Assembly: GCF_048771995.1 (NCBI RefSeq)
Contig: NC_133063.1
Location: forward strand, 58,129,310-58,193,309
Length of the DNA: 64,000 nt
Direction: 5' to 3'
Origin: Taeniopygia guttata
Lineage: Eukaryota > Chordata > Aves > Passeriformes > Estrildidae
Notes under the pieces: model-generated
Seen by the model: only the letters and a program-made list of their open reading frames with translations
Databases searched by the model: none
Told to the model about the DNA's origin: nothing
Program-made: the position numbers and the translations under genes
Part shown: positions 49,183 to 63,400 of the stretch, in pieces
Layout: the number at the start of each line of letters is the position of its first letter
Position numbering within the stretch: the first letter of the stretch is position 1

Positions 49183-49949
49183 ACAGGGAAGCAGAGTCTG
49201 TAAGTGTAAAGAAAAGATGTAATTTATATGGTTTATTGTACAACCTATTATATCAGCACAGGGATGTCTTAATTCTAACTAAACTGCAGAATAAGAAGGA
49301 CAACATTTTTCTTTGGAAAATGTTTTGCCTCTGTGTACTTCTGCTGATTAGCCCTAAAAAGACTGGCTTTCTAAAGCCAAAGTACAAAACATATTTACTG
49401 GACTTAAATTTTCTGAGCCTCTGAAAATAATTTTTTTCACATTTTTATATACTGGTCACCAAACTATAAAAATGGCCTTAATGTAGATGCATTTAAATTA
49501 GTTGAATACTTGTTTGCATCTATTTTGCATGAATAATTTATGGACTCAAGTTAATTGAGTCAAATGACAATTACCTCTTTTTTTTTTTTTTTTTTTTTTT
49601 TAGGTCTTTAAACTATTCCATGTAAACTTCAGTTTTCCCTACTGCAACATTTTGCATATGTAGAATACCCAAAAGTATCACAGTTTGTTAAGGCTGACTG
49701 CTGTTCAGCACACAAGGACAAAATTAAGGATTTCTATAACAGGAGGAATCAATGTTGCTGTAATTTGAGCTAAGAATTGGCTCAAACTGCAATGATTTGA
49801 AGGGCTAGGCAGTAAGAGGAAACTCAAATATGTATGTGAGCATACAGACAAGCCAGCCAAGCAAATCTATTGCAACATGCTCTCCCATATGTGGTAAATC
49901 TCTAGGGTACGTGAAGCACAGCATTGCTGCAGAGTTGAGGAAGATTTTC
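49183..49949. other. Intergenic DNA, no gene seen
   Basis: Contains a T24 homopolymer at 49578-49601, preceded by ttacct and followed by aggtc. Nothing else recognised. Confidence 0.5.
49578..49601. repeat. T24 homopolymer
   Basis: Twenty-four consecutive T. Homopolymers of this size are length-unstable and prone to sequencing error. Confidence 0.95.
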
Positions 49950-50490
49950 CCACTCTGATCTGCACTGGTACTGGAGACTGACCTTGAGTGCATACTGTAG
50001 TTTTGGGTGCCTCAGTAGAAGGAGGACATAAAGCTATTAAGAGTGTCCATGGGAAGGCAAAGAAGACAGTGAAGGGCCTGGAGGTGAAGAGCAGCTTGAG
50101 CAAGACAGCTTGGTCTGTTCAGCCTGGAGCAAACTGATGGGATGCCTCATCACAGTCTACAGCTTCCTCATGAGGGGAAGAGGAGGCAGGCACAGATTTC
50201 TCTCTGGTAAATACTGATACAACCAAAGGGAACTGCTTGAGGCAGTGTTGGGGTGTTTAGGTTGGATATTAGGAAAAGTTTTTTCACCTGAAGTGTGGCT
50301 GGGCACTGGAACAGGCTCCCCAGGGAAGTGGTCACAGCACCAAGTCTGCCAGGGTTCAAAGAACTTTTAAAAATGTTCTTAGGCACATGGTGATTCGGTG
50401 ATTCTTGCAACATTTCCAACTCCTAGGAGTTGGGCTCAATGATTCTTGGAAGTCCTTTCCAACTCAAGATATTCTATGATTCTAAGACTC
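49950..50490 (+). mobile_element. CR1-type LINE, 3' portion
   Basis: tctgatctgcactggtactgg, ttttgggtgcctcagtagaa, gaagggcctggaggtgaaga, ggttggatattaggaaaag, and a ttctatgattctaag tail near 50,475 all match the CR1 3' end in order. Confidence 0.9.
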
Positions 50491-52750
50491 TAAATCATTG
50501 TAAATATTAATAGTATTGTTATATTTACTATAACTACGGACACTTGATATTAATATAGTATGAAATAGAAGAAAGCATGTGGTATCAAATTCTTAAGCTC
50601 AGCTAGAATAAATAAATCATGTTCAAAGTCCCAAGGGCCATCTTTTTTATTGTGTACAGCTCTTTACCAGGAGACCAAGTGTAAACTGAAGATGCAGGAA
50701 AAGGAGCAAAACTCCAACTGATGGGGCTGAAGAAATCAGAACATGTTCAACCATGGAGCAATTATCTCTTGCTTTTCCTATTAGAAAATAATTTGCAATA
50801 GATACAGAGAAATGTCATCATTTACTCTTCTACACAGAAAGACTATTGATAATTTCTCTTTCTCAAACCATAATTTATTTTGGATGGTTGCAACTTTTAG
50901 CTAGCTAAATCACCTTGAGATTGTTCTTCAAATTATTTGTTTCATTCCACAGTGTTTTTCTATGTCCTTCACAGGTACTTTGTCAGATATCAGCAACATC
51001 AATGCAACATTTGAAAAGTTTGAACTCTGGTTGTCATAGATAATTTCTTAAACTTAACAACAAAAGCAAGACAATGCCACTGCAACTGTAAGCAAAGTGG
51101 TAGGAAGGACTTTCATTTTTACCTATGATTTCCTTAGTAAATTTGAACTTCAAGTGAATTGTTAGGTAAGACATACAGTTCCAAGCCAAGGTTGCAATAC
51201 AAAATCTGGTATATTGTTCCAAAAAGTGTGCTCACAAGAATGTTTTACTTGGATCTTCAGTGCTCAGTTTGTTTTGTGGCCATTATGCAGTGCTTTGATT
51301 TAATTATTTGAAGGGGCCACTTTAAAAATCAGAAATAAAAAAAAATCAAAATATCAAAGTTCATATAAAAAGTCATAGCTCAAATTCAAGGAAGTCATCA
51401 ATATAATACAGTTGCTACTCTATATAAGAGTGGACTAAACAATTAGTAGGATCCAGCACAGTTGTGCTTTCCAATTTAATAAGCAAGGTAGGATATTTGC
51501 TTTTATATCATTAGACTTCTTAGGTCATATATAAAGTCTGACTCCCATGGATGTCAGTAATAAAAAAGCCATAATGAAAAAATTCAAATCTGTCAAGAGT
51601 TCAGTGAGACAAACTTGTCAGTCACTTTATTGTAATTCATAATCCATGTAGCCATATAAAGAAAATAACATTTGTAACTGTGTACTGACTACATACTGCA
51701 TTTCCTCTCCTCATCCATTGTCTTTTCCTTATGTCCATACTGAAAGTTCCTAATCTGGAAACTCTAATATTTCTTACTAATGCTTTGAACTACTGGTGAT
51801 CAGTCAGTTTCCTGCTCATCTCTCCAGAGCTATACAGCTATACTTTACCTGAGGAGAAGGATCAAAACAGCTGTCCTGATATTCCAAATCTTTTCTACCT
51901 GTGTATCCAACTGCTTTTGCCTTTAACTTCTCTTCAGGGTATATTAGACTGAAAATGATGAAAAGATAAAACAGAGGCGAGATTGCAAGAGCAGTTGATT
52001 AAGAGAAGTGGCTGTGTACTTTTCCTGAGGTGTTTATTATTTGTAGAATATATGACATGCAGTCAGAAGAATTGCAATATTTTTGTCTCCCTTTCTGTCA
52101 AATCCCAAAGTAAGTAATTGTAGGATTTCCTAATAACTCATTCCTATGCAATTTTTACATGACTTTAATCATAAGCTGGAATGATGGAAATAGATTCAAC
52201 TTTTTAAAAAATTCTGTACAGATTAAAGGCAGATACAGATACTGTCAATTAATAGACATCACACTAATATGCAATCCCCATTCCAGTTTTGTCAATACTT
52301 TGTATTAATTATCTTTAGAGGCAAGGAAAGAAAATTTGGAAACTGGTATCTTCAAACAGATAATTCTTGAAATTACTGAAATCTTCAAAATAGTTTTCCA
52401 GACAAGACAAAGAAATGCTGCTCAGAAATAGTCCCAGATCTTCCCACATTTATGGCAGTAAAGTTCCAGCCACTCTTGATTCTGTACCTTCATTATTTGG
52501 CTCTTTGATTTTTTAGCTAGAAGCTGCAACACCACATAGTATATGACAAGCAGAATACTGTGCTATCCTGCTATCCTGCTACTGTGCAGTAGGCAGGGGG
52601 AAGAACGAGGCTGCTCCAGGATGTAAGAAGGCATCAGGAAAAGGGAAAGAGGATGCCTTAAGAACCAGCAACCACAGTATGAGGTTGATGTCTCAAAAAA
52701 GAAATTCCATTACTATCACTGGCAATGAGATTAAATGTTTGACTACTTAC
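50491..52750. other. Intergenic AT-rich DNA, no gene seen
   Basis: No gene recognised. It ends with CTTAC, the left copy of the target duplication of the next LTR. Confidence 0.55.
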
Positions 52751-54141
52751 TGTCATGGTTTGACGCTGGCCCAATGCCAGCGCCCCATGAAAATACAACC
52801 TACCAATCAACTGCTGTGAAATGCGATCGAGAACAGAGCAAAGTAGGCCAAACTTAATAACAAAGGAAAGACTTTATTACACTACTACTACTAACATAAA
52901 GGGGAAGAAAAAGGAAAAAAAAAAACCACACAAACTTCAAAATGAAAACCTTCCAAAACATTCCTCCTCCCACCACCCAACTCCAACATACCACAGCGAG
53001 ACCCATTTAGATCCTTAATCCAGTTTTCATCCTTCAATATAATCAATACTGAGTCCATCGGGGAAGAGAGGAGTCCCCCTTGCACCACAGACCCCCAGGA
53101 AACACAGCTGCCACCTCTTGTGTTTCCATGTCACACGTGACACTGCCCAGACACACCGGCCAGTGTGACACTCTCCTCTCCATGTCACAGTGCTCTCACC
53201 ACCATGCATGGACAGAGACTGCTTATAGGGCCCCTTTAAGGATGCTTTGCCAAGGACCACCAGGAACAACAGTCCAGTATCGCATTTCGGGACTAGAGTC
53301 CCCCCCATTTTCCCCTGGAGCCGAGGGTCCAAGGACAGAGATCTCCTTCTCTTCTTCTCTGAAGATGGAGGGCATCCTCACACCCTCCTCAGCTCTCTCT
53401 GTCCATTCCAGAACTGGTAGCTGCTGAAGGAGGTCTCTTGGCTCACCAGTGCATCCCCCTAAAATGCAGTCCCTCTTGAAAGAAAGAGTAGTTCAGTCTA
53501 TGGTAAACAAGCAGAGTCCAGCCAAACACCACTCCATCATCTCCCCCCAACCTTCTTCTCTGAACATCTGAGGTCCCAGGCTGTCTCTCTTTCCTTCAAA
53601 TTGAGGAGGAGAAATATTTCATAAAGCCTTCATTTCACAGGAAAGGGTTAAAATTCCCATACTCCCCGGATGGCTGAAATATCAGCCCAGGACTCCGCTC
53701 CCATTTCCCACGCTGGGCATCTTCCCCCCACTTCTCCTTCTCCTCTGCAGGCAAACTCCCAGGTGTCTGCTGGCTCTCTATCTCTTTTCCCTCTAGCTTA
53801 GGGGAGGGGGAACAAAAACATCCCAGATGTTCTCCACCCTTCCGTCCGCAGGAGCTGGCCCAGCTCGGTTCCGATCCTTCACCCCCTGGCCTACCTGTGC
53901 AGGCCGCATGGCTTCCCTCCCCCACCCAGCCCGGGCTGGGGAGGGAGGTCCGTACCTTGCGATGACCGGAACCAAAGAAGGACGAGTCCTCCTGGGAATT
54001 CCGCTTTTAACCCCTCTGTGTTCTCAGAGGCGTGTCCACCTTCAATTGGTCACCCCAAGTGTCAGTATCCAAACCTGACCCCTGACTGGATTGACCTCTT
54101 CCTTCAAAAAAAAGTTTCTCTTCCCGTGTCAAACCATGACA
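52751..54141 (-). mobile_element. 1.39-kb solo LTR with exact 5-bp target duplication
   Basis: Starts TGTCATGGTTTGAC and ends GTCAAACCATGACA, a 14-bp perfect terminal inverted repeat. CTTAC flanks it on both sides (52746-52750 and 54142-54146). The minus strand has AATAAA (52873-52878) near its right end and a TTAAAAG TATA-like box near 54,005-54,011 towards its left end, so its orientation is minus. A 7-bp perfect hairpin (CGCTGGC/GCCAGCG) lies at 52764-52782. The inner half is GC-rich. 1,391 bases is long for an LTR. No retroviral gene is visible; the open frames here are chance. Confidence 0.9.
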
Positions 54142-55148
54142 CTTACCTTGGACTTTTGCAGAATCTATTTAACTTTGACAGGTGTGATTAACTTGCAAAA
54201 ATAATCTTTTCTCTTCTTTGTGCTTAAGAGTTTCTTTGATACCTCTATATTTAAACATGTAGGAAATTGCCCTTGAGAATATGACTTAATTATTTTCATT
54301 CAGCTACATCACTGTATTAGCAATTGTTTTTAAGTAAAACTAATTTATCTCCCCAGAGTTCCTTACTTCAGAGTACTTTGCACTTTGATCATCTTTAGTA
54401 GTTGACCTAAATTGGATGGGTAAGCACGGAACAGACAGGAACTTGTTTTAAAGTGGGTTTCAGAAACATAGTTTGTACTCTGCCATGTTTGTCTTTGGGA
54501 TTTCTCTCTTATAAGACCTAATGAACTTTCCTGAAATAGCCTCTATTGTCTGTGATTTTTAGTGTCCATTTGCAGTTTTAGGTTGATGTTTTCTGCTTGA
54601 TTTGAATGAGAAAAGATACTTGTGGATGCAATTTAAGAAGCAAGATCACTACTTTTACAGTAGGAAATCTTATGACTAAGACCTGGTAACAGGTTTCTTG
54701 TGCCTTAGTAAGCAAAGAGTTTTTAAAATTAGCATCATCACTTGTAGTTGAGATTTGAGGGAAGGAGATAAGACTTGTGTATCAGCTGGTCTTAGGATGC
54801 TTAGACCTTGTCAAGGAGACAAGGTTGTTCTGGCTGGCTACTCTGAAAGAGGGAATAAGTGAGCCTTACGAAGCAAGATTGTTACTAGCACTTCCTTATG
54901 CCAATGAAAAAATTACGTAGTCTCTCTTGAGACATTTCATATACTGTAAGTTTAGTTAAATGTTCCTGAGCTACAGTTGCTAATGCAAACTAGGAGAGAA
55001 CAGCTTACTTCCACACTCCTAAATAATTTTAGCCTATAAAGCCACCTGGGGCATGCAAATTGACTAGTGGAAATGATCCATAATAAATCACAAACTGAGC
55101 TTGGAAATTATTTGGAATCTCATGTGGGACAAAGATAAACTAGTGACT
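54142..55148. other. Intergenic DNA, no gene seen
   Basis: AT-rich DNA between two LTRs; nothing recognised. Confidence 0.5.
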
Positions 55149-55752
55149 TGTGCTGGCTTTGGCTAGGGTAGAGTTAATTTTCTTCACCGTGGCTGCATGG
55201 TGATGTGTTTTGGATTTGTGCTGAGCAAAGGGTTAAGAATATAGAGATTTAATTTTTTTATCACTGAACAGTTCTTATTCAGCACCAAGCCCTTTTCTTA
55301 TTTAGCACCAAGCTTTTCCTACTGCTACAGTGCTGAGGATGTTGAGGGCGCCTGGGACATTGGGAGGAGACACAGCCAGGACAGGTGACCGCAGCTGATC
55401 AAAGAGGTATTCCAGACCATGTGACATCAAGCTCAGTATATAAACTGGGGAGAAAAAAGGAAGGATATGTTTGGAGAGATGGTGTTTGTCTTCCCAAGTC
55501 ACTGTTACATATGGTAGGGTCCTGCACTCCTGGACATTCTGAACACTTGCCTGCCCATGGGAAGCAGTGAATAATTAATTTGTTTTGCTTTGTTTGTGTG
55601 TATGACTTTTGCTTTTCCTATTAAGCTGCCTTTACCTCAACCCACGAATATTCCAACTTTTACCCTTCCAATTATGTCCCAGATCCTGCTAGTGGGGAAG
55701 TGAGGAGGTGGCTGTGTGGTGCTTGATTGCTGACTGCTGTTAAACCCCAACA
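55149..55752 (+). mobile_element. Solo LTR, same family as the 40451 copy
   Basis: Begins TGTGCTGGCTTTGGCTAGGG and ends ttaaaccccaaca. It preserves a TATA box (tatataaactgggg, starting 55437) preceded by ccatgtgacatcaagctcag, and a downstream Thr-rich-like acctcaacccacgaa block. Flanks (tgact and gaacc) do not match, so either the edges are off or the duplication has decayed. Confidence 0.85.
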
Positions 55753-58700
55753 GAACCACAGCAAAAATTTCACAGTATGTACTGTGAAATAAAAAAGAAA
55801 TTCAGCTCTCAGGAGCACTCCCCAGCACAGTTCAATTTACTAGAAGGTTTCAAAAAGACAACTCATAACAGTGATGTTTTTATTCCCCTTAGAACTGTTT
55901 GAGGTAGTTTATTCAGTTAATATAATTATTAACATAATCTAGACACTGATGCAAATGTCTCTGTGTATGAAGAATAATGGCTACACTTCCTGTAATAATA
56001 ATCACTAAGACAAGGGCTATGTTAGGTAGATATCACACTGAAAGAAAGATGTTTTTTGTTTTTCTCTACAAGAAATTTGTAGATATAATTGCACCCTTGT
56101 ATGAGCAATTCCACACAATTTCTGTGCAAGAATACTAGTAGCTACAAGGTAAACAGTATCAAGAGGTTTTTTTGCCAACACTCCCATTCACATCTGTGCA
56201 GCAGAGTGCCAGAGAACCAGGCAGTCTCTGATATAGCAACAGCTCTCTAGAGTTTCCTCAAAATTTACAGAAGAAAGAAGGGGGGAAAAGCCTAGTCTCA
56301 AACATACTGAATTACCAAAGGTATTCTAAGAAAAAGAAAAGGGTTGATATTAAAGAAATTCAACATTTTACTTACTTAAGTATGTCTTTATGATCCATGA
56401 CCTTGCTGCTTATCTAAAAGTATTTGGGGTACTACTGCTAAAGCTGCATTTAGAAGGGAAAAGTATCTTAAAGATGAAAAGGATATATTCAGATGATTTT
56501 TTTCCCATCCACCTTCTAGGCCATCTCCTATTTTCATATGAGCCTAAGAATTCTCAAACCAGAAAAAGTGGAACTAATGAGCTTTCCAGCAGAAACCTTC
56601 AATGAGACAGAAAAAGAAATAAAATAGTCTTACTTATGATGCCTGAGAAAATATTGCAAGAGAGATAAACGTCAAATGTTACGAAAATCCAGTTCAACCA
56701 AACAGATCAATGGTCTATCTGCACTTTTTTAGTATATCCGAAATTTCTACCTAGAACATAAACTTTCTTCCTTCCTCTTTCCTGTTATTCGTTGGGGAGC
56801 TTTTTTTATCTTTCGGTTTTTTTTCTTGTTTTTTGTGTTTCTTTACTGAAGATTAAAACTTCTCAATGTTTTCTGAATTTCAAAGATTTCTATCAGGACT
56901 TCCTTAAATTTTATGTGCCTAGCAGTCATGCAGATCACGCCTTTCAGATTCTATTTCCTCTATATGCAGCTGTGATTCTGAGCTTGAAATGTCTGTGTGA
57001 TCCAAATGAGAATGCAGATCAGTGATGGGGAACAAAAGTTCTGAGAAAACACTTAAAATGGCTCATTTATGTCTGAGGTCTTAAATGCGGAGTCAAATGT
57101 AGATATTTGAAATACCAATAGTGTTAATTGTGTTATATTCAGATGAGAAAAGGACATTCTGGGAGGGGATGACAAATCATTAGGCCTTGAGGGTGTTATT
57201 TCTCACTAAGAATACCATTACCAGCTCCAGAAGCAGAGGAAATGTAGCTGTTACACTGGTGTGCTTGCCCATTCTGGGGACTCCTGTCCCCTGGTTAACT
57301 GTAACAGTTAACAGAGGGTGGAAATGGAAGAGTTAAGCTTTGGATTTAGATTTCTTCTACCGGCACTGAGATTATTCCACATTTTCAATAGTTCTGGCAG
57401 CAAACTCACACACATGGAACAGGATTCTGTGAAAGGCAAGTAAGTAGCAACCACTTCTGAAGAGGTGGAAAACAGCTTTCTTCTAGTCTTGCTCTGCTGC
57501 ATGAAGCTACCTCAAAAATAAGGAATTTTAACTGAGGGTTTGGAAAGTACAAAACACTGAATGGTCTCTTTTTGTACAGAGGTAAATATTACCTATATGT
57601 ACAAGCAACCACATTACGTTGCTGGGCAACACCTAGAACAAAAAGACTTTACTATGCGATGATCCAAGTTGCAAAAAACAGCCACAGCAAGGTGGAGTAT
57701 AATCTAAACAAGACACCAGTGTGCTCTAAATTGTAAATGTGGGTTACAGCTGATTTGCCTTATTACTAGATACTTTTGCCCATCCTCCCTTTCATCATGC
57801 TTTAAGAAACCACTAGCTGTTACAATGACTTTTGAGCAACACCTTTCATTGTGGGAGGGGAGACTGTTGTCTAGAATTAACACGTTAAACTTTTTCCATC
57901 CACTGAGGAAGCTCTGGTGACCAAGCCCAGGATGTAAGGTAAATTTCAGCCCAGCTAATTCTATGACAAGACAGCAGCAAAATTATTTTCATCATATGCT
58001 AATAGGGTAGGTAATCTGTTTGCCATCTAGTAAGCAAAAAGGGAGACTCTAAATCTTAGAGCAGATGGTAGATTTATGCTATAGCCTGTTTTCTTTTCAG
58101 GGGATTTGTTACCATATGTGCTTCTTCAATTTTACCATCCTTCTGTTTTGATTACCGATACTACTCTACTGGAATGCAAGAAGGGTTAGGTCTCAGTGTA
58201 ATGAATCCAAAACAGGTTCCAAAAGAGCAATAAGTAGTGCACTCATCCCTAATATGAAGAAGGCATGCAACCAAAAGTTAAAATTATATTAAAGAAATTA
58301 TGAAATTGATTTAGTTTTCTAGTCTTTCATATGCTGTGTCCTGGGATTTGAAGTCTCCAAAGAAGTGGGGAAAGGGAGCCATAAGCTTTTAAGTATATTC
58401 ATGTTAAATTAGCATTAATTAGCATTAATATCAGCATTTAGCTACATACTCAAATCCATAAAACAGCTGACAACTTCAAGAAGACTTTTTGGGTGCACTG
58501 TAAGACAGTCTCCTCTGTGCCTCTTCATTCCAAGCTGCAGTATTATTACTTGTACCCTTTCTCAATGCCTTCATCCCCTTCTTGTCTGTGGTGTTCTTCA
58601 TTCAAGTAGTTGACTTCTACAGATGGGGGAGGAGCAGCCAAAAGGAAAACTCATTCAGTCAAAGATGACAAACATATCTTAATATTTATGAAGAAATAAG

Positions 58701-60255
58701 GGTTTTTCATTGGGTTTCAGAATAAGAAAAATAATTGGAATATCTCACTGAAAGTCAGAAATACTCTTGCAATAAAAGTAGCCTAGAAGAGCTCTGTGAT
58801 TTCCAGATCCATTTTAGAATTTTAAGAAGGGCTGTATTTGACAACTTATGGCTCAGTGTTCTCCTGCATATCTTCAAAATGAGGAAAAGGATGGCCAGTA
58901 TCTAGCCCTCAAAAACAACTATGGCTGTGGTGCTACTTGTTTTGGGCTATAAAGTGCTTTAAGATGAACCATAAAAGCCATCAGCCTTCCTGGTAACCCC
59001 TTGGTTTAGTTTTGTTGAAAATAAGGGGCATCCATCTTTAGTTTTTTTCCCTCAGCAATAGTCTGGAAGTAAAGAGGTTAATTGCAGTCTGTTGATGGCT
59101 CATCATGTTTTTTTTGCTAGTCACAGAAAAATCTGTGACTTCTGGGCAGTACTGAAGAGCTAATAATCAGAGAATTATGTGTTGATTTGTTCTGTTTGTT
59201 TGGTGTGATGTGAATTCTAAAGTTATGGCAGGCATGATGGGAAGGCCAATTACAGTGTACCCAGATCCATACACACTTTACACAGGAAACCAGTCCGAGC
59301 CAGGAGAATTAGTAAATACACACTTGGAGCATCCCACACCAAGACACATTACAGTTTGTACTTAAAGAGATATAATAGATAGTTAGATGTGTCTGAAGAA
59401 AAGTTATTATTCAAGTTTTTTATATTTTTGATGTCTAACATCTGAAAGCCCTTTTCATGCCACAGGGTAAATTCTGACCAAAAAATAGGTGAAAACAGGG
59501 CCTCACCTAAATTCTCTAGATAAACTATTTCCTATCAATGCATTTTATAAATAATGGTAACTTTTAAACTAATTAAAATAACAATAATGTAAACCACAAT
59601 TCAGAGTGAAAGCCTGCTGCAGTGGTGCTTGGGAAACCCTCAAGTATATATGTCTATGAATACTCGTCACCATTCAGCATAAGTGCTAGCAATCATCACA
59701 ACAACTTTAAAGAAACAATCTCTGGAACCTTTGACAGTCTAGCCACAGTCACACAGCTCAACAGAAAATGAATTTACCCTGGCAAAGACTGGTTCTTAAC
59801 TTAATGTTGTTTTCAGTGGACAGTTCTTGATTTTCAGGCCAAATTTGGTATACCTCTATAGTTTAGAGCAGGTCATAACCTTTAAGAGCCTATAGAAAGA
59901 ACCCCAGAATGACCAGACCAGTATGCCTTCCTGAAAGATACTGCCTGATCTACAAGAGGACACAGCTTACTTTTTGGAAAGGACTGCTAACTCATATAAC
60001 TTCTTTTCACTGATATGCAAGATTTTTGGTTAACTGATAACTATGTGTGCTAGTATTTTTTTTACCATATATTCACACACTGAGTATTTTTTTTGAGTGT
60101 TTCTCATTATTGTACCTAACTTCCTAAACATTGCTCCCTTAGACTTTTTAGAAACTACACAATTACTGTACTTTGCAAACATATTGCTACCACATGATAT
60201 TCCTACTAATAGTGTACTCATGGGCACTAAAAATTATAAATTGACATAAAAGTCA
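55753..60255. other. Intergenic DNA, no gene seen
   Basis: AT-rich DNA, with no recognised exon or repeat in 4.5 kb. Confidence 0.55.
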
Positions 60256-60445
60256 GTATCTTTTCAGGAATAATTTCTTCACTGAAAAGTTTATCAAGCA
60301 TTGAACCTGTCTGCCCAGGGAGGCAGTGGATCCCCACATAGCACTTAGTGCTGTAATTTATTTGATGGTGGTGTCGTCAAAAGTTGGACTCAATGGTCTT
60401 GGATGTCTTTTCCAACCTTAATAGTGATTCTATGGCTGTATGATA
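60256..60445 (+). mobile_element. CR1-type LINE tail
   Basis: Reads ctgcccagggaggcagtgga, ggactcaatggtcttggatg, then ccaaccttaatagtgattctatgg, the CR1 3' end. Confidence 0.88.
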
Positions 60446-63400
60446 CAAAGCAAGCAATAACATCCATCTTCTTTTTAAGCTACTACAAGTTTTTCCTGAG
60501 GTAAATGCTACTGCTATTGAGGTGACAGCTAATTACACCAAATATAAATGATGACTACAGAAAATCTAACAAAACCCATTAAATATACTTTAGGTAACTA
60601 TCTAGAACAATGCTTGACAGAGCAAGGAAAGCTCTTCAGAAAGGACTAATAGGGAAATAACATCTCTGAAAACACCAGTTTTCACTGGTACTTGTTGCAC
60701 TTGGGAAGACCTAATTATAAACTCTAGTTTTTTCCATTTCTTTCATTAGACTCTGCTATCCCCTGAAGCCTGCCACAAGTATTTACTAAATAAAGTCTTA
60801 TTAATTCCCAGGGCCGGGGGGGGGGGTGGGGTGGGGGGGCAGGAAAGGGTAAAGAATGTGTTAATTATTTCACAAGCCATACATTTTTATATCCTCTTGA
60901 AAATATACAAAAGTTTAATATATAGTTTTTGGTCAATTTGCATTAGCAGTCTTCCCCAACATACACTATTTTCCTTGGAAAAAGTATCCCTTGAATATAA
61001 ACAATGCCATAGTGCCAGTGCACGTTGTACTTTGGAGGACATTTTGGAGACAGTTTGATGGTGAGACAATGATGGGAGTTAACATATATGATTAAAATGT
61101 CATTGATATATGTCAAATTTTAGAAAAGTATCTCATTACACAAATATCAAGAACTTAATTAACCTTCTGGTGACACTGCAGAAGATGCTTTTTGAGGATC
61201 AAAAATCAGTGCAAGTTCACACAGTTTGACAAAATATCCCTGCGGAGGAAGATGAAGTAAGTATAGATACATGTTTGAATAAAGTCTCTGTCTTGATCTT
61301 GTCCTCATATATACCTAAACCATTTACATCATGGTATTGGGATGCTCTCCTCAGTCTGTTTGTATCTATTTTTAAAGAAGAGCAGCCTTCTGAAATACTG
61401 TTTAATTCTTTTTCTAATCACATAATCTAGCCTAAGATAAGCTATCAAAACCTCCCTCACAAACCTGTTCCCCTCTCCCCTAAAATAAAAGGAAATCTCT
61501 CAAATCTAAAAAATATCCCAAGAATGGCACCTGCTGCCAAAAGACTTCCAAATACTTACTCTTTCAGAAATTCATATATATTCCTTCACATATTAATATC
61601 ATACTATGTCTTTTAAACCCCATATTTCTACTAAGAACAAAATCACAATAATTGCTTTCCTAATTCTATATAAAAAAAATCACAGCAGGTAGAGTCATAA
61701 ATAGCTAGTCCATCACCCACCAGTTATCACTCTGTCACTATTTCAGTTTGTTCTTGTGAATGTTACATATTGTCCAGACCCAATGATAGAATTCAGAAAT
61801 CTTCACAGTAATGATCACATCCTTTTGAGAGGTCCAGTGCATACAGTCTTTGCCATCTCTTAGTACTTCAGTTTTATTGTTTTTCAATGCTAACAACTTC
61901 AATTTCTCTTATTTTTTTTTTAATTTTGATTTTCTGTTTAGATCTAGATATATGTATTCTAGTCAAGAAAAGAAATTAAGGAAAACATTACGTACTATCA
62001 CCTTGCTTTCTGAGAAGAATACAAATTTGGCTAATGTTATCAAACCACTAATTCCAAGCCTTATTTTCAGACTGCAACACACTATGAAAAGAAGTCGCAG
62101 GTGTTCATCACTTGATATCATGTTTCTATTTTATTAGATGACAATACCTGTATTACTCATCGATGGTTCACAGTTTCAGATGAGATATTTAAGAGAAACA
62201 TTCTGTCTTGATATGGAATGAAGCACAATCTGCCTCCCTGCCTCAGCGGTGGCTACGGTGAAATTACCACAATATTTTGCAAATAATTACGGTGAACAAG
62301 ATGCTTCTGAATTCTTCCTTTGAATTTTAATACCAGATATCCTTAATATAGCTCCTAATGATCAAAGCCATGCTGAGTTCCATGGTGGTAGGTGCTGAAC
62401 AAAACCACAGCAAGTAAGTAGGCAATGTTGATAATTTCCAGACAAATTTGCTGGGGGGGTTCCATCTGCTTTGTGTTGAATTCTAGAAGTATTTCCAAAT
62501 ATTAAATGAGTAACAATTGTGCACATGTTTATAACATGGTTTTCGTAAATTGAGATAATGCTATAAAAACAATGTAATTCTTTCTCCTACCAAATAAATC
62601 ATCCCTTTACTACCCATCCCATTTACGACAGTGTAGGTAAGTATTACTTTGGCATTTGGCATGACCTCAAGATAACAAGACTAAGCCTCCTTACTTTGCC
62701 CAAGTTTCAATCAATCTATACATATTATAGATTGTATTACTTACCCAGCACTCCACTAGGTGTGTTTTAGGTTGTGACTTAGCATTCCCTATTGTTAATA
62801 AACTTTGCTACCCTATGCTTTTTGAAAATGACACACTGTTCTATAATTTACTTTTATCTTGTATTTTGATCTAAAATGGCATCCTAGAACATTGGCAATC
62901 CATACATTAAAAAGTTATTTGAATCATTAACAAGTTCATATTTTTTCTAACATTGACTTTTTTTGAATCTTGAAACTTACCTCTGCAAACACAGTTTGAA
63001 TAATTATTTTTTAGCTCATAATTACCAAGTTTCCAATCCAAGTTTTTTTTCCAGTCTAGAGGCACTAAAGGATTGTTGCCCAGCAGCCTTATTTTTTACA
63101 GAACTGAAAATTAATTTCAGTAAATTATGGAAGGGAGGAAGGATAGCAAACATAATAAAAACCTGATTTGGGTCAACTTAATTGCTGGATTGCTTTTCAG
63201 GTTGGTCCACTTTGTCTGTGCCTCTTGTCAATTCACCCTTGTCTGCTTCCAGTCAAAACTGAGAGAAAGCAATGTCTAAATACTTCAGTACAGTCAACAC
63301 TTTTTTAATGTTAATTACACCTAGAGATCAATGACTGCTTTCAAAATGTTGACAACTCATGGATAAATCAACTTGACTTTTCCATTCATTCCCAGAAAGT

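Noticed and set aside
53027-53975. Frames of 80-115 residues inside the 1.39-kb LTR
   Set aside because: They do not match gag, pol or env and arise in a GC-rich LTR.
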